Made by a program: the position numbers and the translations under genes
The notes under the pieces: generated by a model
Told to the model about the DNA's origin: nothing
What the model saw: the letters and a program-made list of their open reading frames with translations, nothing else
Databases searched by the model: none
Part shown: positions 40,201 through 52,895 of the stretch, in pieces
Layout: each line of letters begins with the position of its first letter
Numbering within the stretch: position 1 is the stretch's first letter
Source: Baylisascaris procyonis
Taxonomy: Eukaryota; Nematoda; Chromadorea; Rhabditida; Ascarididae
Reading direction: 5' to 3'
NCBI GenBank assembly: GCA_037389465.1
Contig: JAZARR010000212.1
Span: forward strand, 4,172,001 to 4,236,000
Length of the DNA: 64,000 bases

Positions 40201-43200
40201 GGACCTATGAGTTGCTATGTCGTAGAACCATTATACACAAATACCATATTTGCTGAGATAGAGGCCCACCTCATTTGCAAGCTTCCCTATGAGCTTATGG
40301 AAAATTAGAGGCCCCCATCTTGTTGCTAGACTGCCTTCTAATAAATGTCATCTCTCTTGAAAACCCTTTCTTGTGCTGTTCTGGAACGGTACAGGTAGAT
40401 TTAGTCAACGTAGAAATAATTAATTCAACCAGGACCAAAATTAACGTTCGCCATTTGTTGATTGCCATGTGGCTACAGATCCAATTTTTTTTCTAAAAGG
40501 GATAATTTCGCCGCATTCTGAAGCAATTTCTGTCGTTCATTCCATCTTTCTGCGCATTTCACATAAAGATCTCTGAGTATCAAAGTCAATCATAAGGCCT
40601 CAAAAAAAAAGAAGAAAAAATCTTGTCGCGCTACGATGTCAACTTTTCCATGCTATTAGGGTTGTTAGGGGAGGCACTGTTTGCTTTGCACTTTACTTGC
40701 AATCTGCCGAGTCGAATGAAGACCTTGTGAAAGCAAGCTTAACGCAACCTCAGATGCGGTTTTGTAAATCACTTCATAGTTTTGGCAGCTGTTCTTAATA
40801 TTCGGTCTTCAAAGTTCGTCTGTAGTTAAAGGTCAATAGTTCGATTCCCGATAGTGGTGTGAGCTTTAAATGCAATGCAGACTGTTGGAGCTCATTGATT
40901 CTATTCCAAAGAGGCATATATCTTTTTCTTTTACCCGTGAGGCTTTTTACTTTGAGGTTATCCCCTTCCATAGCAAAAGTCCCTCGAATTGACAGATGAG
41001 ATCTTATTGCCACATTCTGAGACCTTGGTGAGATTTCTTTTCCGCCATTGCCGCAAAAATCCTTTCACAGGAAGGAGGTAAATATGCGATTTCATATGTA
41101 TACTTGCAGGCGGACACAACTACGCCCTGCAGGTTCATATCTGCAAAAGCGCATGAAAGCAGTGTGGGAATTGTTTTACGTTGCTGTGTATTATTTGTTC
41201 CCATGTGAGGCGTAATGGGTGCAACTCTAATGATTTTATTCCTAACTTTGTTGGAAATAGTGAGCGTTCTCGTTTAGAAATTTCCCTTTTTTCAGTCCAA
41301 CCCTTCCCCACCCTAATCCTCCTCCTGTATGCATCATCAAAGGCAGAAGCTTTAGGCTTATATTTTTAGTTAATATAATCCAAAAATTCCATGTTCTGTG
41401 GGAAGACATTATTTTCTTGTTCGAAGTTCTATTCTTATATGAATTTTGTCGTGGTTGTTGTTTTTACTGTTGTGAGGTTACTGGATTTCAGAATTTCTTT
41501 GTTCGCAAGCAGAGGAGCAACTAGTCAAATATTTCACTGTCGAGAGGAGGCATACACTACTATGCGTCATCTATAACCTTATTTACGATTCAAAGAAACT
41601 GCATCCAGTCTTTTATTCGTAAACATTTTTAATGTTGTTTCTCATCTCTTTCATTTCAATAGAGTAACCACACCGAGAGTTCGAATATTTCTTTGAAGTT
41701 ATGAAAAAACTCTGCATATTTTTTTAGATTGTTGTTGATTGATTTTTCGCCTGTTGCAATATTCCATAGAGAAGAAGAGAGGTGGTTTGTTTGTTTTTGT
41801 TGCTCGACATTGCGTAGGTGACGTTTTCTCTAAGAGGATTGGGTACAGATATGGCGCCACGACTTCGGATCCTCTCAGACTGTAGAGGAGCTGAGGATTG
41901 TCCATGGAAATAATAGTATGGTTTTTATGACCTAACAATTATGAACGCCTCAGGGAGCGGTACAGTGCACTCCAGCTTTTGAGCGTTCCTGCTGGAAAGT
42001 TTTTAATGAACCGTTTTTGAATAAGTATTTTTGTATCGACAAATATTTCAACCAGCAGTATGTGCCAATGACAGGTTATAAGCACCCAAGTGTATCCAAT
42101 GCTTTGGATTTTCTATGCGCAGGACATAGGATGATTTGATAAGTTTCACTTATTCGGCTAAAAATGCTAACCGAATTTAAGAAGTGTAAACTGCGTAGGA
42201 GGTTATGAAGGGATGGGAGTAACTCAACTCGATAGGTTCATCTGGTTCTATTTTTTACCAGTGTTAGTATGATTTTTGTTTCAGTTAGCGCCTGTTTCAA
42301 AATTTCAATTTCTTTGGAGTTCCTTTCTCTGTCTTCGACCGCTTTTCCCCGACAACAGTTTCAGGAGAGAATAGCCTTATGAAGGCTTGAGTTTCAGGAG
42401 AGAATAGCCTTATGAAGGCGTGCAGTACTATCCGACGAAATACTTGATGGCGTTCATTTTCATCGACGTATTCACGAGTATTTCTTTGCTTTCAGAATGT
42501 TAAACTCAATGACTGCGAAGGATATAATCGTAATGGTGAATAAATTCGTCGACTACTTTATTTATATATTCAAGAAGAATCCTCCCTCTGACGATCAAAC
42601 GTTTACAACGGTAAGTTCATTTCCTTTTGTTAGAGACTTGTATATCCATCCGTGTCACGCCCTCAGGGAACGTTTCAACTGCGCTTGCCTCTTAAATAAT
42701 GAGGTTGTGGATTTGCAGGTTGATCGCTGTGTAATCGAATTCTATGATGTTTTGAGCTAAATTCTATCGACTTAGAGTGCACCACCACCATATTGCAATA
42801 AATGTCGACGTAGTGCAAAGTATTTTTTTTTGGGGGGGGGTGGGGTGGGGTGGGGCGGGGGGGGGGTGAACATATTCTATAGAATTAGCGCTCGGTGATT
42901 GCAAAAGTTAAGTTGCAGATGGTTTCGGTATTGAATGATATGGTATTCATGCATCAACTCATTCCGTTTGATCGATTGCTAGCGGCGCTTGTTCTTCACC
43001 CGACCGATGACCGAGCCACTGAAATATCTCTACTCATTATTCATTCAATGGTTCGCTTTTATTATGAAATTGTTGTTTTTTTTACTTAGACTTGTGAAGT
43101 GGAGACATACAATATAACACTTATTTGTTTCGCTTTTGTGAGAAAGTTTGTTTTTTTCGTCTTCGCAGTCGCAAAAAATTGTTGAAGTCGCGTTTATATG

Positions 43201-45140
43201 ACATAATTCAAGGTATGGGTGTTTCACTATTATAATCACTATCCCATTTTGTTTTTTTGTTTTTTTTTTTTGTTTTTTTTTCCGAGTAGTGGAACGAAAA
43301 TCTGTTCAGAACCCTTTTCTTTCGAACCGACTATATCCGTATAGTGAATAGTTTTTATTTATTTGCTTTGTTGTTAGGAAGTAATTGTTTTGCTGAGGGT
43401 ATTAGAGTGATGCACTTATGTCATCGTGATGCTGCTTTCGCAGCGGAGTGCCGTTTGAGAAAAATGAATTTGACACTAACCTATATTATCGTGGTTTAAA
43501 TTTACTCACTATGAAAAATATTTACACGTCTAAATGTGACGATCATTCATATATTTTGATCTGAGCGCACAACGATCAAAACATGAATGCGTTGAAAATC
43601 TCACATTTGCTCTTCATTGTTTTATCTTTACTCAGCTAATTTCTCATCTTCTCTGCGAAGCCGATCCCCCTTCAGCGATTCTGTTTGTTATGCAAAGTGC
43701 ACATTATTTACGATTATTAGGATGCATTAATTTTGTATCGTATCTAACTGCTTTTGTGATAATTAAGCGATTCATATGCAAACCTATGAGGTAGCACTGC
43801 TTTAGGTGGGTTCATTCGCCGATGTGCGCAGTCGTCTTGGATTGTTGTTCCATTTCATTCCGTCCAATAAACTCGTCAACACGAACTCATCATTTTTCAA
43901 CAAAATGTCCGAGTATTATTCAGTAAGTTGCCTTTTAATTTTGCTACGTAAAAACTGTTGTGGCCATCTTCAGGACTCTATTAAGGCATTATAGGAGTTC
44001 TAAAAATTGATTTGTTAGCGAACTGGATGGAGAACGTGGTGAAGATGTGTCGGTCAAGATGTTCGAACTTATCTGTTATGAAGGTCAAGCTTATCCAGCA
44101 TACATTTTAATTCGTTAGTGATGATAGTATTTTCGAGTGCCACAAAAGAAAACATCTTAGAAGTCAACGCAAATTATTGACAGCGCGTGTGGCACATTAG
44201 GAATCCTATGTTCATGTACTCAGCATGCGCATATACTAGAATGTGTTTCGTCTAGTAGCCTAATGAGGGAGAGCAGGATTGCCTGAAAATTAGTGTGGAG
44301 CTAGCGCAAACGGTTATGAAAGCGGCAGCAATTATCCGAACCACTTGGTTTTGTTCTGCTGTCGAAAATGACTTTCAACATCTACGGTTGATGGCTTTGG
44401 GTTTCAGAAAGTAGCAAGGGCTCTAGGAACACACTTGTTTGGGCTAGCTGAGGTGGGAGTTTAGGGAAAGGAGTTAATTCGGGAGATCCCAGTAAACGGC
44501 TTACTGCCTCGACGAAAAGCTGTTCTACTTAGGCCTTCATCAGGGCCCGTTTATTCTTTGAATTGTCACAAATTGTGGGAAACCAGAAAAGCTGAGGAAC
44601 TTTTAGGGCCAGTCTCATCAACTCGCTGAATTGCAGCAGTATCCTGAGCTGACGTATCGTGAAATGGAAGCGAAATTACGAAGGGAGCTGCAACTTGAGA
44701 TGGGTATTCGTCAAATGGAACAGCCAACGATAAATCCAGAATTGCATATGCCAATCTATTATGGCAACTTGGCTGAGAGAATCCTTCCGGTAATAGTCCG
44801 CATTTGCTGATTAAAAGAATTGCTTTCTTGTGACATCATATTTTCTGAATTGATCAAAGTGAGCATGAAATAATCCTCATAGTCTGAAATAGAGTTCACT
44901 TTAAATTCCTTTACAAACCATAGGCAAACTTGTGGACAGAATGTTAAGATATAGTGAGTTGCATAAAGTTTTCAGTGAATGAGGTGACCGTTTCGAACCA
45001 AAGGAGAAACTGTTGCTCGTCTGCAATAATAGAAGTGTGTACAACTGTTTGAAAATGGTAACGAATGGAGTTCTCGAAAGTTTCATTGCAGCTTTGCATC
45101 TAGGATTTAAGATGCGTTCCCGATTTTCTATGCGAAGTTT

Positions 45141-45188
<48 letters not shown>

Positions 45189-48100
45189 GATGATGATGAA
45201 ATGCTTTAGATAGTTGATATTCTATTGCAAAGGGCACTCGAAACGGTTGTTGCTGATCAACTATTTAACACCTTGCTCATGAGTTTCAAGCCGTGCTACA
45301 AGTATCATCGTAAGTTGTAGCTCTCGTTGTTTATTTTTGCCATCATTGTTTAATAAGTCGCTAAGTCACTGTGACGAACTAATTTTCTCAATGATACCAA
45401 CTTTAAATTGATATTATTCATTTTTGGCGTCTATTGAATGATTTTCGCTTTCATTTTTGTTCTATAATAAAGTAACTCTTATTATGGTTCGTTTCTCATT
45501 GATTATTCAAAAATCTATCCAAAATTAGCTTATGATATAGAACAATGTTGCATGATCGAAAATAGTATAAATTGGTTAATAATAGCTGTACCAATAAGAG
45601 TCTTCATATTTGATTGAGAATATTTCGATGAATTATATCGTGCTTTCTTTAAAAACTGTATAATGCCATTATAACCCTTGTAGATCTATGGTGGTGCACT
45701 ATTTCTTTTTTTTCGATGATGCAGCTGGTTCAAATATTCCTTAGCTAAGAATTATCGAATAGTAAAAATGTGTTTAATAAATCAAGCATTGATTACCACT
45801 TTTAACAGAGTGAACATCTTTTCACTTATTTTGCTAATAAATGCTTTATGATGCGTCTATGAGCTTATTTAGATGTGTTTGTGCATCAAAGCTATCGCGT
45901 GATTTCCTAATTGCTCAACAAGTTTGCAGCACAACCGGCCGCCTATATGTATAGTGTGTTGTATTGCCTTGACAAAACTTTGTCACATACGGCGAGGGCT
46001 CGAATTTTCGTTTTGGAGATCTGTGGCCAACTGGAAGAGAGGTTCTTTGCCGACTTACCTTTGCTCTTACCTTCATGTTGCTTTGCTTCAGTTTTGCACC
46101 TATAATCAACTGCATTCTTCCATTCACTCATTCATCGGGAGCCTTTCTTTGGACGATACGATTGTCTCGGCGCGAATATCTTCAACTGTTTTGTTTTAAA
46201 AGGCGTTAGGTGTTACAGTTGAAGTAGGATGCAATCCATTTATTGGTTTTTGGTGGATGTGTGTGTGTGTGAAAGCATTCGGTGATGTCCACAAAAGGCG
46301 GTCTACTTGTTTTGTGCGGTGGAAGCTAATGATCACTAACAGTGAATTTATGACCTCGTGACCCATGGCACTGAATCAATATATACCGAATTGTCTGTAT
46401 TTGGAATTGGAAAAACCATCATGCGGATCGTTGGCTTTCTCTGACAACTGCTCTCAGCTAAACACAGCATGTGGTTTTCCTTAATAAAAAGCCATTATTC
46501 TACCCTTGAAAATAGTTTGCTTCACACTAGTCATGAAAACATGTAGGCTTCTTTTGAAATTGGTTAAGTGATTGGTGAAGCAAATTTTTCACCATCAAAT
46601 GAGGTCATTGTTTCGACGATTTAAATTCGATTGAAGAACTCTGATTGCCATTGTTTAATATTTAGAGAACATGCGATTTGATTACGATCATTGAAACAAA
46701 TTATTGTCGACGTTTGCGGCTTCAGGGATGGAAAATATGCTCTTTTGACGCCTTCATTCATCCAGGACAACCATCAGCTCTCACTTCCATCACAATTTTG
46801 CCAGGTTTTGGTGGACAGAATCCTGCAAGCATCGCATTATCCTCATCAACCACCTCACTTTGTTTACAGGGTTAGTTATTATTAACAGTTCGTTTCTGAT
46901 ACGTTATAAATATGATATGCAATCAGCAGAATATCATCGCGTTCGTCCAGTATACCGATTACCTCTTTCTTTGATTCGTGTATCGTTTCATTCATTACGT
47001 TGTTCATTTGAAGGCAAGAGCAGCCTTACCTGTAGGTCGCGCTTGACACAGGAGGTTTTGTGAAAATGATTTGCATATACGTTGTGCACAGCCTTACTCC
47101 TCACCGTAACAAGAATATCCACTTGGGGCTATGAAAGTACTGTTTGATATTGCATAAAGCACTCAGAAGTATCACCTTATAAAATAAAGTATTACTGTTT
47201 ATCGTGGAATGACATGTATGAGGTATAACTTTATATGCTGTCTTGGCAAGTACGCATGACTGAAGTATTCAGGATTGGAGGTTTGCTGAGCTACCACCTG
47301 CAGGACAAGCGCTGACAGGTGCATGTATAGAGTTGCTTGCCTCGCCTCATGCACCAGCCGTCACTGCTCGTGCCCTCATCGATTTGGTCTTTATTCGACC
47401 ACTTCATCAACCGTAAGGTTTTTAATCATTTGGCAAGGAGAGTTTTCGCCATTGAATCATAAAGAAAGTCTTATATTTAATTTCTCTACCTTTATGCTTC
47501 GTTTCGAAAGGTGAAGGAAATGTGGCCGAGCGGACAGTGGGGAGGGGACGAGAAGGCGGGGTCTGGTTCATTTCGAGGTGGGAGGTTTGCTTTATTCCAG
47601 AAAGTAGTGAGTACACGAGTTTTATCGTTATATCACTATTTCTGCTGTTGATTAATTTATTTCAGTGCTATTTGAGAGTGGTAACTTTGTTTTGTTACCA
47701 TTTGATGGCAATGAATTATAGGTACGCAACAATAAATACAGTTGCACTCATCTTGACAGCGTTGCCGAGCTCATTTCAACACGTATTCTATGATCATATC
47801 GTTTCGGTGCTCGATTCGGAGGCATTGACACAGGGTATGTGTTTTTTTTTTTATCTGCATGTTGGATTGAGTGCAAGAGAAACTGCAGTATGCCTGATTT
47901 GAATGTACAAATATTAAGATTTCTAAAGGAAATTTACCTCACATTAGAAGTATAGGTTACTTTGTGCATTAATAGTGATTTCAAAATTCTAATACAATCG
48001 CCTGAAACCGTTGTATGAAAAGAATTACTCAGTATGCTTCAGTTTTTCTTTTCTAATACACTGAAAGCTTTTGTAGCCTAAAGGGATAGACTTCATGATT

Positions 48101-49523
48101 TACCATTGTTTTATCCTAATTTCAGGTGATCCATCGATTTGCTTCGAAAGTCTTGAGAGTGAATGCTTTCTTTTGACGGAAAATCAACTGCTGACGAATC
48201 TAGCATTGGGACATGCTTATCTACAACATTGCAACACGGTTTGTTAGCTTGCTGTGATATGTACATGTTGATCGATCATTGAGGGACAGAGAAGTGTCTA
48301 TTTTACAATTAGCCCACTGAGTCACTTTAAAGAAATTCGATTTAAAATCGCTTTAATGCCTCGAGTGGCCTAACTGTCACATAGTTTCCCCTTTCAAAAT
48401 ACTTGAGTGATTTCTGATAATTGTGTTAACTGTAGTCAAGATAACTACCCAGCTAAAAGTTATGTAAGTGAAAAACGGGCATCTTTTTAGAGCTCTTTGG
48501 CGGCGTTGCCGGAGTTCGTTCGAGATCAGTTGGCTCCAAAGTTGGTCACAGAGGCGCAACTTATTTTTGTTTTACGCCTCGTCGTACCAATTCTACAGCG
48601 ATTTTACGATGCCAAAGAAAGAAGCAAGCAGATTCAGGATGTGAGTATTTTGCAAGGCTACCTTTCTATTCGGAGCTAGTTTTCTTGTTCTGCTTTTATT
48701 TGTCGCTTTATATCATTCATTTTCGCATTTTTTGTTTAGAGAGTTATGGACGTACGAATTGATTGCTAAACTGAGGGTTTGCTTTAACTTATTGTGCATT
48801 TCGTTGAGATATAAGGAGTGGAAATAGGAATGTGGGGGAAGCCGTACTGTAATTAGTGACGGTGAGCTTTAGGAGAGAAAACTTTACAAATTCGTCTAAT
48901 TTATGATGCGTTGCGTGTGTGTTAGTGATGCTCAGTTATAAAGAATCTAGCATACAGTAATGGTGACGGCAGCACTTAAGTCTTTTAGCGGCTTCTATTC
49001 CTTGTTTATGCGCCAATTTTGTGGGTGAGCACTTAGCATTTAGTGTAGTATTTGCGAACTTATCACTTAAAATTTTCTCTTACTAACAGCGTCTAAGTAC
49101 ATCTTAGCTTACGCCAACGCTTGAGACAGTACCTGTTAAAGTTTGCTAAAATTCACCTTATACCAACCTTTATAGTGTGATGTGGTTTGTGGGATTTTCG
49201 AGCCAATAAAGTCTAGTTGAAAAATGCGATAAATTTAGAGCGCTGATTGATGATGTGTTTTGCAGCTGGCAGTCGATGTGTACAAGATGACGGTGAAAGT
49301 GAACGAACGAGTGGGCGTTCTGAAATATGAAGATGCGATCTGCGATCTGCTCTACCATATGAAATATATGTATGTAGGTGATTTTGTGAAGAATGAGGCT
49401 GAACAAGCCATCCAACGGCTATCGCCTTCAATGCGCGTTAAGCTCAAATATATATCCCACTCTCAACTCAGCAACGATGTACCACCACATAAGCTCAACG
49501 CTACAAACAGTTTTGGCCTGTAA
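28291..49523 (+). CDS. MED23: Mediator complex subunit 23 (MED23; C. elegans sur-2)
   Basis: The model has 31 exons in consistent phase, 4422 bases, 1473 residues (human about 1370). Starts: 28291, 28563, 28764, 28977, 30004, 30815, 31000, 31801, 32378, 33175, 34150, 35047, 36813, 37901, 38638, 39094, 39904, 40033, 41492, 42496, 42919, 43806, 44637, 45210, 45930, 46726, 47273, 47722, 48126, 48491, 49266. Ends: 28389, 28667, 28838, 29110, 30214, 30919, 31083, 32061, 32602, 33308, 34394, 35310, 37021, 38051, 38802, 39210, 39947, 40051, 41618, 42610, 43050, 43922, 44789, 45309, 46041, 46870, 47412, 47834, 48238, 48640, 49523. Family landmarks: IDYKGLRNILK, KGRDELMWVILQ, VLNDMVF, LPIYFGN-like MPIYYGN, DWRFAELP, LILTALP and LLYHMKYMYVGDFVK. 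MED23 is an all-helical Mediator tail subunit that receives Ras/MAPK-regulated activators (Elk-1 in mammals, LIN-1/LIN-39 vulval signalling in worms). The first two exons and exons 17-18 are least certain. Confidence 0.92.
42358..42419. repeat. 29-bp direct repeat, period 33
   Basis: Two exact copies of a 29-base unit beginning GTTTCAGGAGAGAATAGCCT occur in MED23 intron 19, at 42358 and 42391. Each copy starts with a GTTTCAG, a potential acceptor. The true acceptor appears to be the later TTTCAG at 42,492-42,495. Confidence 0.9.
42833..42866. repeat. G-rich tract (potential G-quadruplex) in MED23 intron 20
   Basis: Runs of 4-8 G separated by single T or C, on the transcript strand, about 50 bases before the exon at 42,919. 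Four or more G-runs with one-base loops fit the G-quadruplex pattern. Confidence 0.9.
45143..45186. repeat. (TA)n repeat beside a MED23 acceptor
   Basis: About 22 TA units ending 23 bases before the acceptor of the exon at 45,210, so repeat length sets the distance between branch region and splice site. Confidence 0.98.
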
Positions 49524-52500
49524 AGCTTTCCTGCCTATTTGGCTCTTTTCACACTTCTGAATGGTCCGCTAGTCCATGAGGCTATAAATTAGATCTATGA
49601 AGGACTTTCAGAGCAATTCGCACTAAGAGGATTTCCTAATACGCAAAATCTAAGCGATTGGTGCACTTAAATTGTGGCAGAGCTACTTCATCGTAGTGCC
49701 CTTATTGTAGTTGTTGTATAATTGTGAGAAATTAGCTTATGATATCTCTTGCATCACATCTCGTCGACGTTACAGAATAATAGTCCACTATTACTTTGCT
49801 GCTTACCTGTTTATCCTATCGCAATCAAATCCCAAATTTTGATAATGATGGGAATGCGATCAGAGAGTATTGTTTTTGTGATCATTTGTGGTCATATAGC
49901 ACGCCACTTATTTTAAATATCCACTTTTATTCAGATGTCGTGCTCTAAGATCCTCATATGGTTGTTTTATTGCTGTAATATCAATCTCTCATCGCTCGCT
50001 CTTTGATATGTCTATCTTATATTTATTCGGCTTGTGCGTTAATCTATTCGAAACCCATTGTTCGAGATGTGCATTATTTGTAGAAAGAAACTGGAATTTG
50101 CTGTTCTTTAAAATTTGCTCGTTAATCTGTGTACTTTCGATAATATTGTGTCACTGTTGAATTTCATAATTGTGCATTACAACGATGAGTGATTATATAC
50201 GGATTGTTTTGGAATCTGAATTATTGCGCTCATTTTTTCCTCGTTTGTTGCTAATAACGTTCATGTTGATGGCACAATGAGGCATTCCTTCTTCTGTTTT
50301 TGCAAAATTTCGGTGCGAATGTTTCAGTTGTCGATTTTTTTTTTGCTCGCATATCTGAGAATCAAAAGTTTTGCCTCTCCCCCCCCCCCCTTTCTTTTAT
50401 CTCTATCGAACAAACAGACGGACAAGCGCACTGAGCGACTGGCACGATATAGGCTTTAGCATATTTCCTCATTAGGTCAACCGGCTTCGTTACTCGTAAG
50501 AAGGTATGAAACTTGCCTAGAAATGCATTCATGTTTGTTCGTTCCAGCCGACTATCAAATTTTCTGCGGATGATCCGTTTTCGGAGGTTTTTCTGCTGTA
50601 CACAAAAGTATGCAAATACGACATGACATCGCTTTGCTGAGCTTTGCAAGTGTGAAGTAACGTTTCCGTCGATGAATTCAAAAGATGTTTTTTCGTTAAC
50701 GATTTCGAGGAAACTTTTGCTTTGGAGCTTTTGGAGACTATATTGTTTCCTCTTTTTTCCATGCGCTGTTTTCTTTAATATTTTTCATCTCAGGTACAGT
50801 CCTGAACTTGTGTATGATTAACGCATTTGTTGAATTGTTGTTCATAAAGTTTCGGTGCCCGTTAATGGTCTTCTTTGAAATGGACGTTCGTTGTCTCGAA
50901 CTTTAATCTATCCTGATATTTAAGCAATTCATTAAGCTGCAGTTTTTTTTTTTATATGCTGCATTCGACGGATCTGCTACCATGTTGCTCGCAGAATTAT
51001 CTCTTTAGTCCTTCCACCGATGTTGCCAAGTTGTTAGAATTGCTATTTCGGTGCCAGAGTTGTTGCTGCTTTGAAGATATTTACGACCTACGTTTACCCA
51101 TTCTTTGGGTATTTTCTAGCCCACTTCCAATTTTTCCTATAGCATGAGCACTTTCGTAATTACTGGCAGTAACAGACGGCTCCGGAAGTTGGCTTCTTGG
51201 CTGGCTCCCGAGTTGAGTTTAGAAGTCGACTATTTGCTGTAGGGAAAGTCGGCCAAGGAATTGGTTGTTTTTTCTGGAATCAGGGTCACTAGAAGATGAC
51301 TGGTTTTCATGAAGCTGCTAGGTGACGAATTTTTGAGTGTTAATAAATTTAAGGTTGATTATTTTGGCGATTCATCGGGAGGTTGATAAAATTTATTATA
51401 CCCACTCATTACATCCAATATAAACTCTACAAATGAAAGCAAGGACGAAAGTTGCGAACGTACGGAATAAGAACAAAAAAGTGACGGATAGCAACGATAA
51501 AAAAACAAATGTTGCACTGCATCATAAGTGCGTAAGTGCGAGTTTACCGCACAGCGATTGATGATCACCGCTTTGCTCTCTCTCCCTTCTCTCGCTAACT
51601 TTGGTCTTTCGTTACCATCTGATGGGAATGTGTGTTTTTTAGAATCTTCATCTATTGTTGTCAAGATGTCCATTTTAAAAGGCTTATACACCCACCATGT
51701 TAGAGCCACCTGTTTCATAGCTTTCCACATTGTTATATCTTTAAGTAGTGCTAAGCTAACTCTTCTTACCTATGCAAAAAATACATCCATCATAAACGGT
51801 TTTTCAATTTCATAATCGAATCCTCACTAGCAATCGGTATTTAGGATAGTTTTATTAATGTGAGAATCACATTAAAATCATGTTAAGATTAGAATCATTT
51901 CCTAGCCTCCTGTCAGGTCTAAGAATTGGTCTTTTAGCTGTTACAGATCGAACACAGCATCGATTTTTATGTTCGGCAATTAGCAATTGCTATTTTAGTC
52001 TCATCGAGTGCAAAAGAATTTCACTTATTGCTTTGTTTTTAAGCGGAAGAACTTCGTTGCTCATTTCGCAGTTTTGATGCATGCTTCTGCAGTATTTTTA
52101 TAGGCCGATCACTTTATATTCTCTAAGCTCTATGTTGATTGTTTCAAGACGATATGATTCATTGCAAAGAAGAAATTTTGAGATGTAATAGAATTTTGTC
52201 AGAACATGTAATTACATAGTTCCAACTGTTCCATATCAGGTCATTCTTTCGGTTTACCCAACTCTCTTGCTTCACTTCCTCTGAATCCTCACCCTCTGAT
52301 TAATTTCTACAACTCTGAGGGGAAATGAAGCACATATTATCCATAACGACTGAGTAAGATTACTTCGCATTTCCTCTATAAAAATGAAGGACGTTAGAAA
52401 GTTCTGTGGAATCTGTGAATGAGAGTTTCTTTTTTTACCAGGCGTACAGTTACTGTAAACCGGAGCTTGTTGTAGAGTGGAGATGGACTCCCTTCGGTTT

Positions 52501-52895
52501 AACTAGCATTCTGAAATGTGAAGGCAGTTTTTTTGGTCTATCGAAAGTGCTATCTAACGTTCATCTGATGCTCTATAGTGTGTAGCATCTATAGCAACCA
52601 TTATGCTGAAATCATAGGAGTAGAATCAGCGAGGACTCACCTGGTAGTCAACGACTCCGTGGGTGGGCGGGCTCAGGTTGGGAAGCTGACCGCTCATTTC
52701 TTTGGAGTCGGGGCTCCCAAGGTTCTTATATCATGGCATTGTCAATCTCTCTGAGTAACTAACGCTCGCTGATCTAGTGCTCCTATTTGCTGTGGTCAGT
52801 AATGTAGGAGCTGATTCATCTCATGCTGCAATTTCGTGGAACTGCTGCATTGCTTCCAACATTTTTTGTGCTGTTCTCTATCTGTACTTTCAGTT
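49524..52895. other. 3.4-kb spacer between MED23 and SOCS, no firm gene
   Basis: Overlapping long frames occur on both strands at 51,359-51,815 (123 codons minus, 95 codons plus). Neither is supported by splice sites or a recognised family, and both can arise by chance. No tRNA or clear repeat is seen. Confidence 0.4.
52884..52893 (+). promoter_or_regulatory. probable trans-splice (spliced-leader) acceptor
   Basis: GTACTTTCAG lies two bases before the SOCS start codon, leaving no room for a normal 5' exon. This is the standard layout of a nematode spliced-leader site. Confidence 0.6.

Noticed and set aside
40826..40850. AGTTCGATTCCC, another T-loop-like motif
   Set aside because: No matching stems or D arm upstream.
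46661..46725. Upstream extension of the MED23 exon at 46,726 in another frame
   Set aside because: The in-frame reading hits TGA at 46,679, and only entry at 46,726 restores the conserved sequence leading into DWRF.
51359..51815. Overlapping 123- and 95-codon frames on opposite strands
   Set aside because: Frames of this length are expected by chance in 64 kb. No splice sites, family match or decisive composition.
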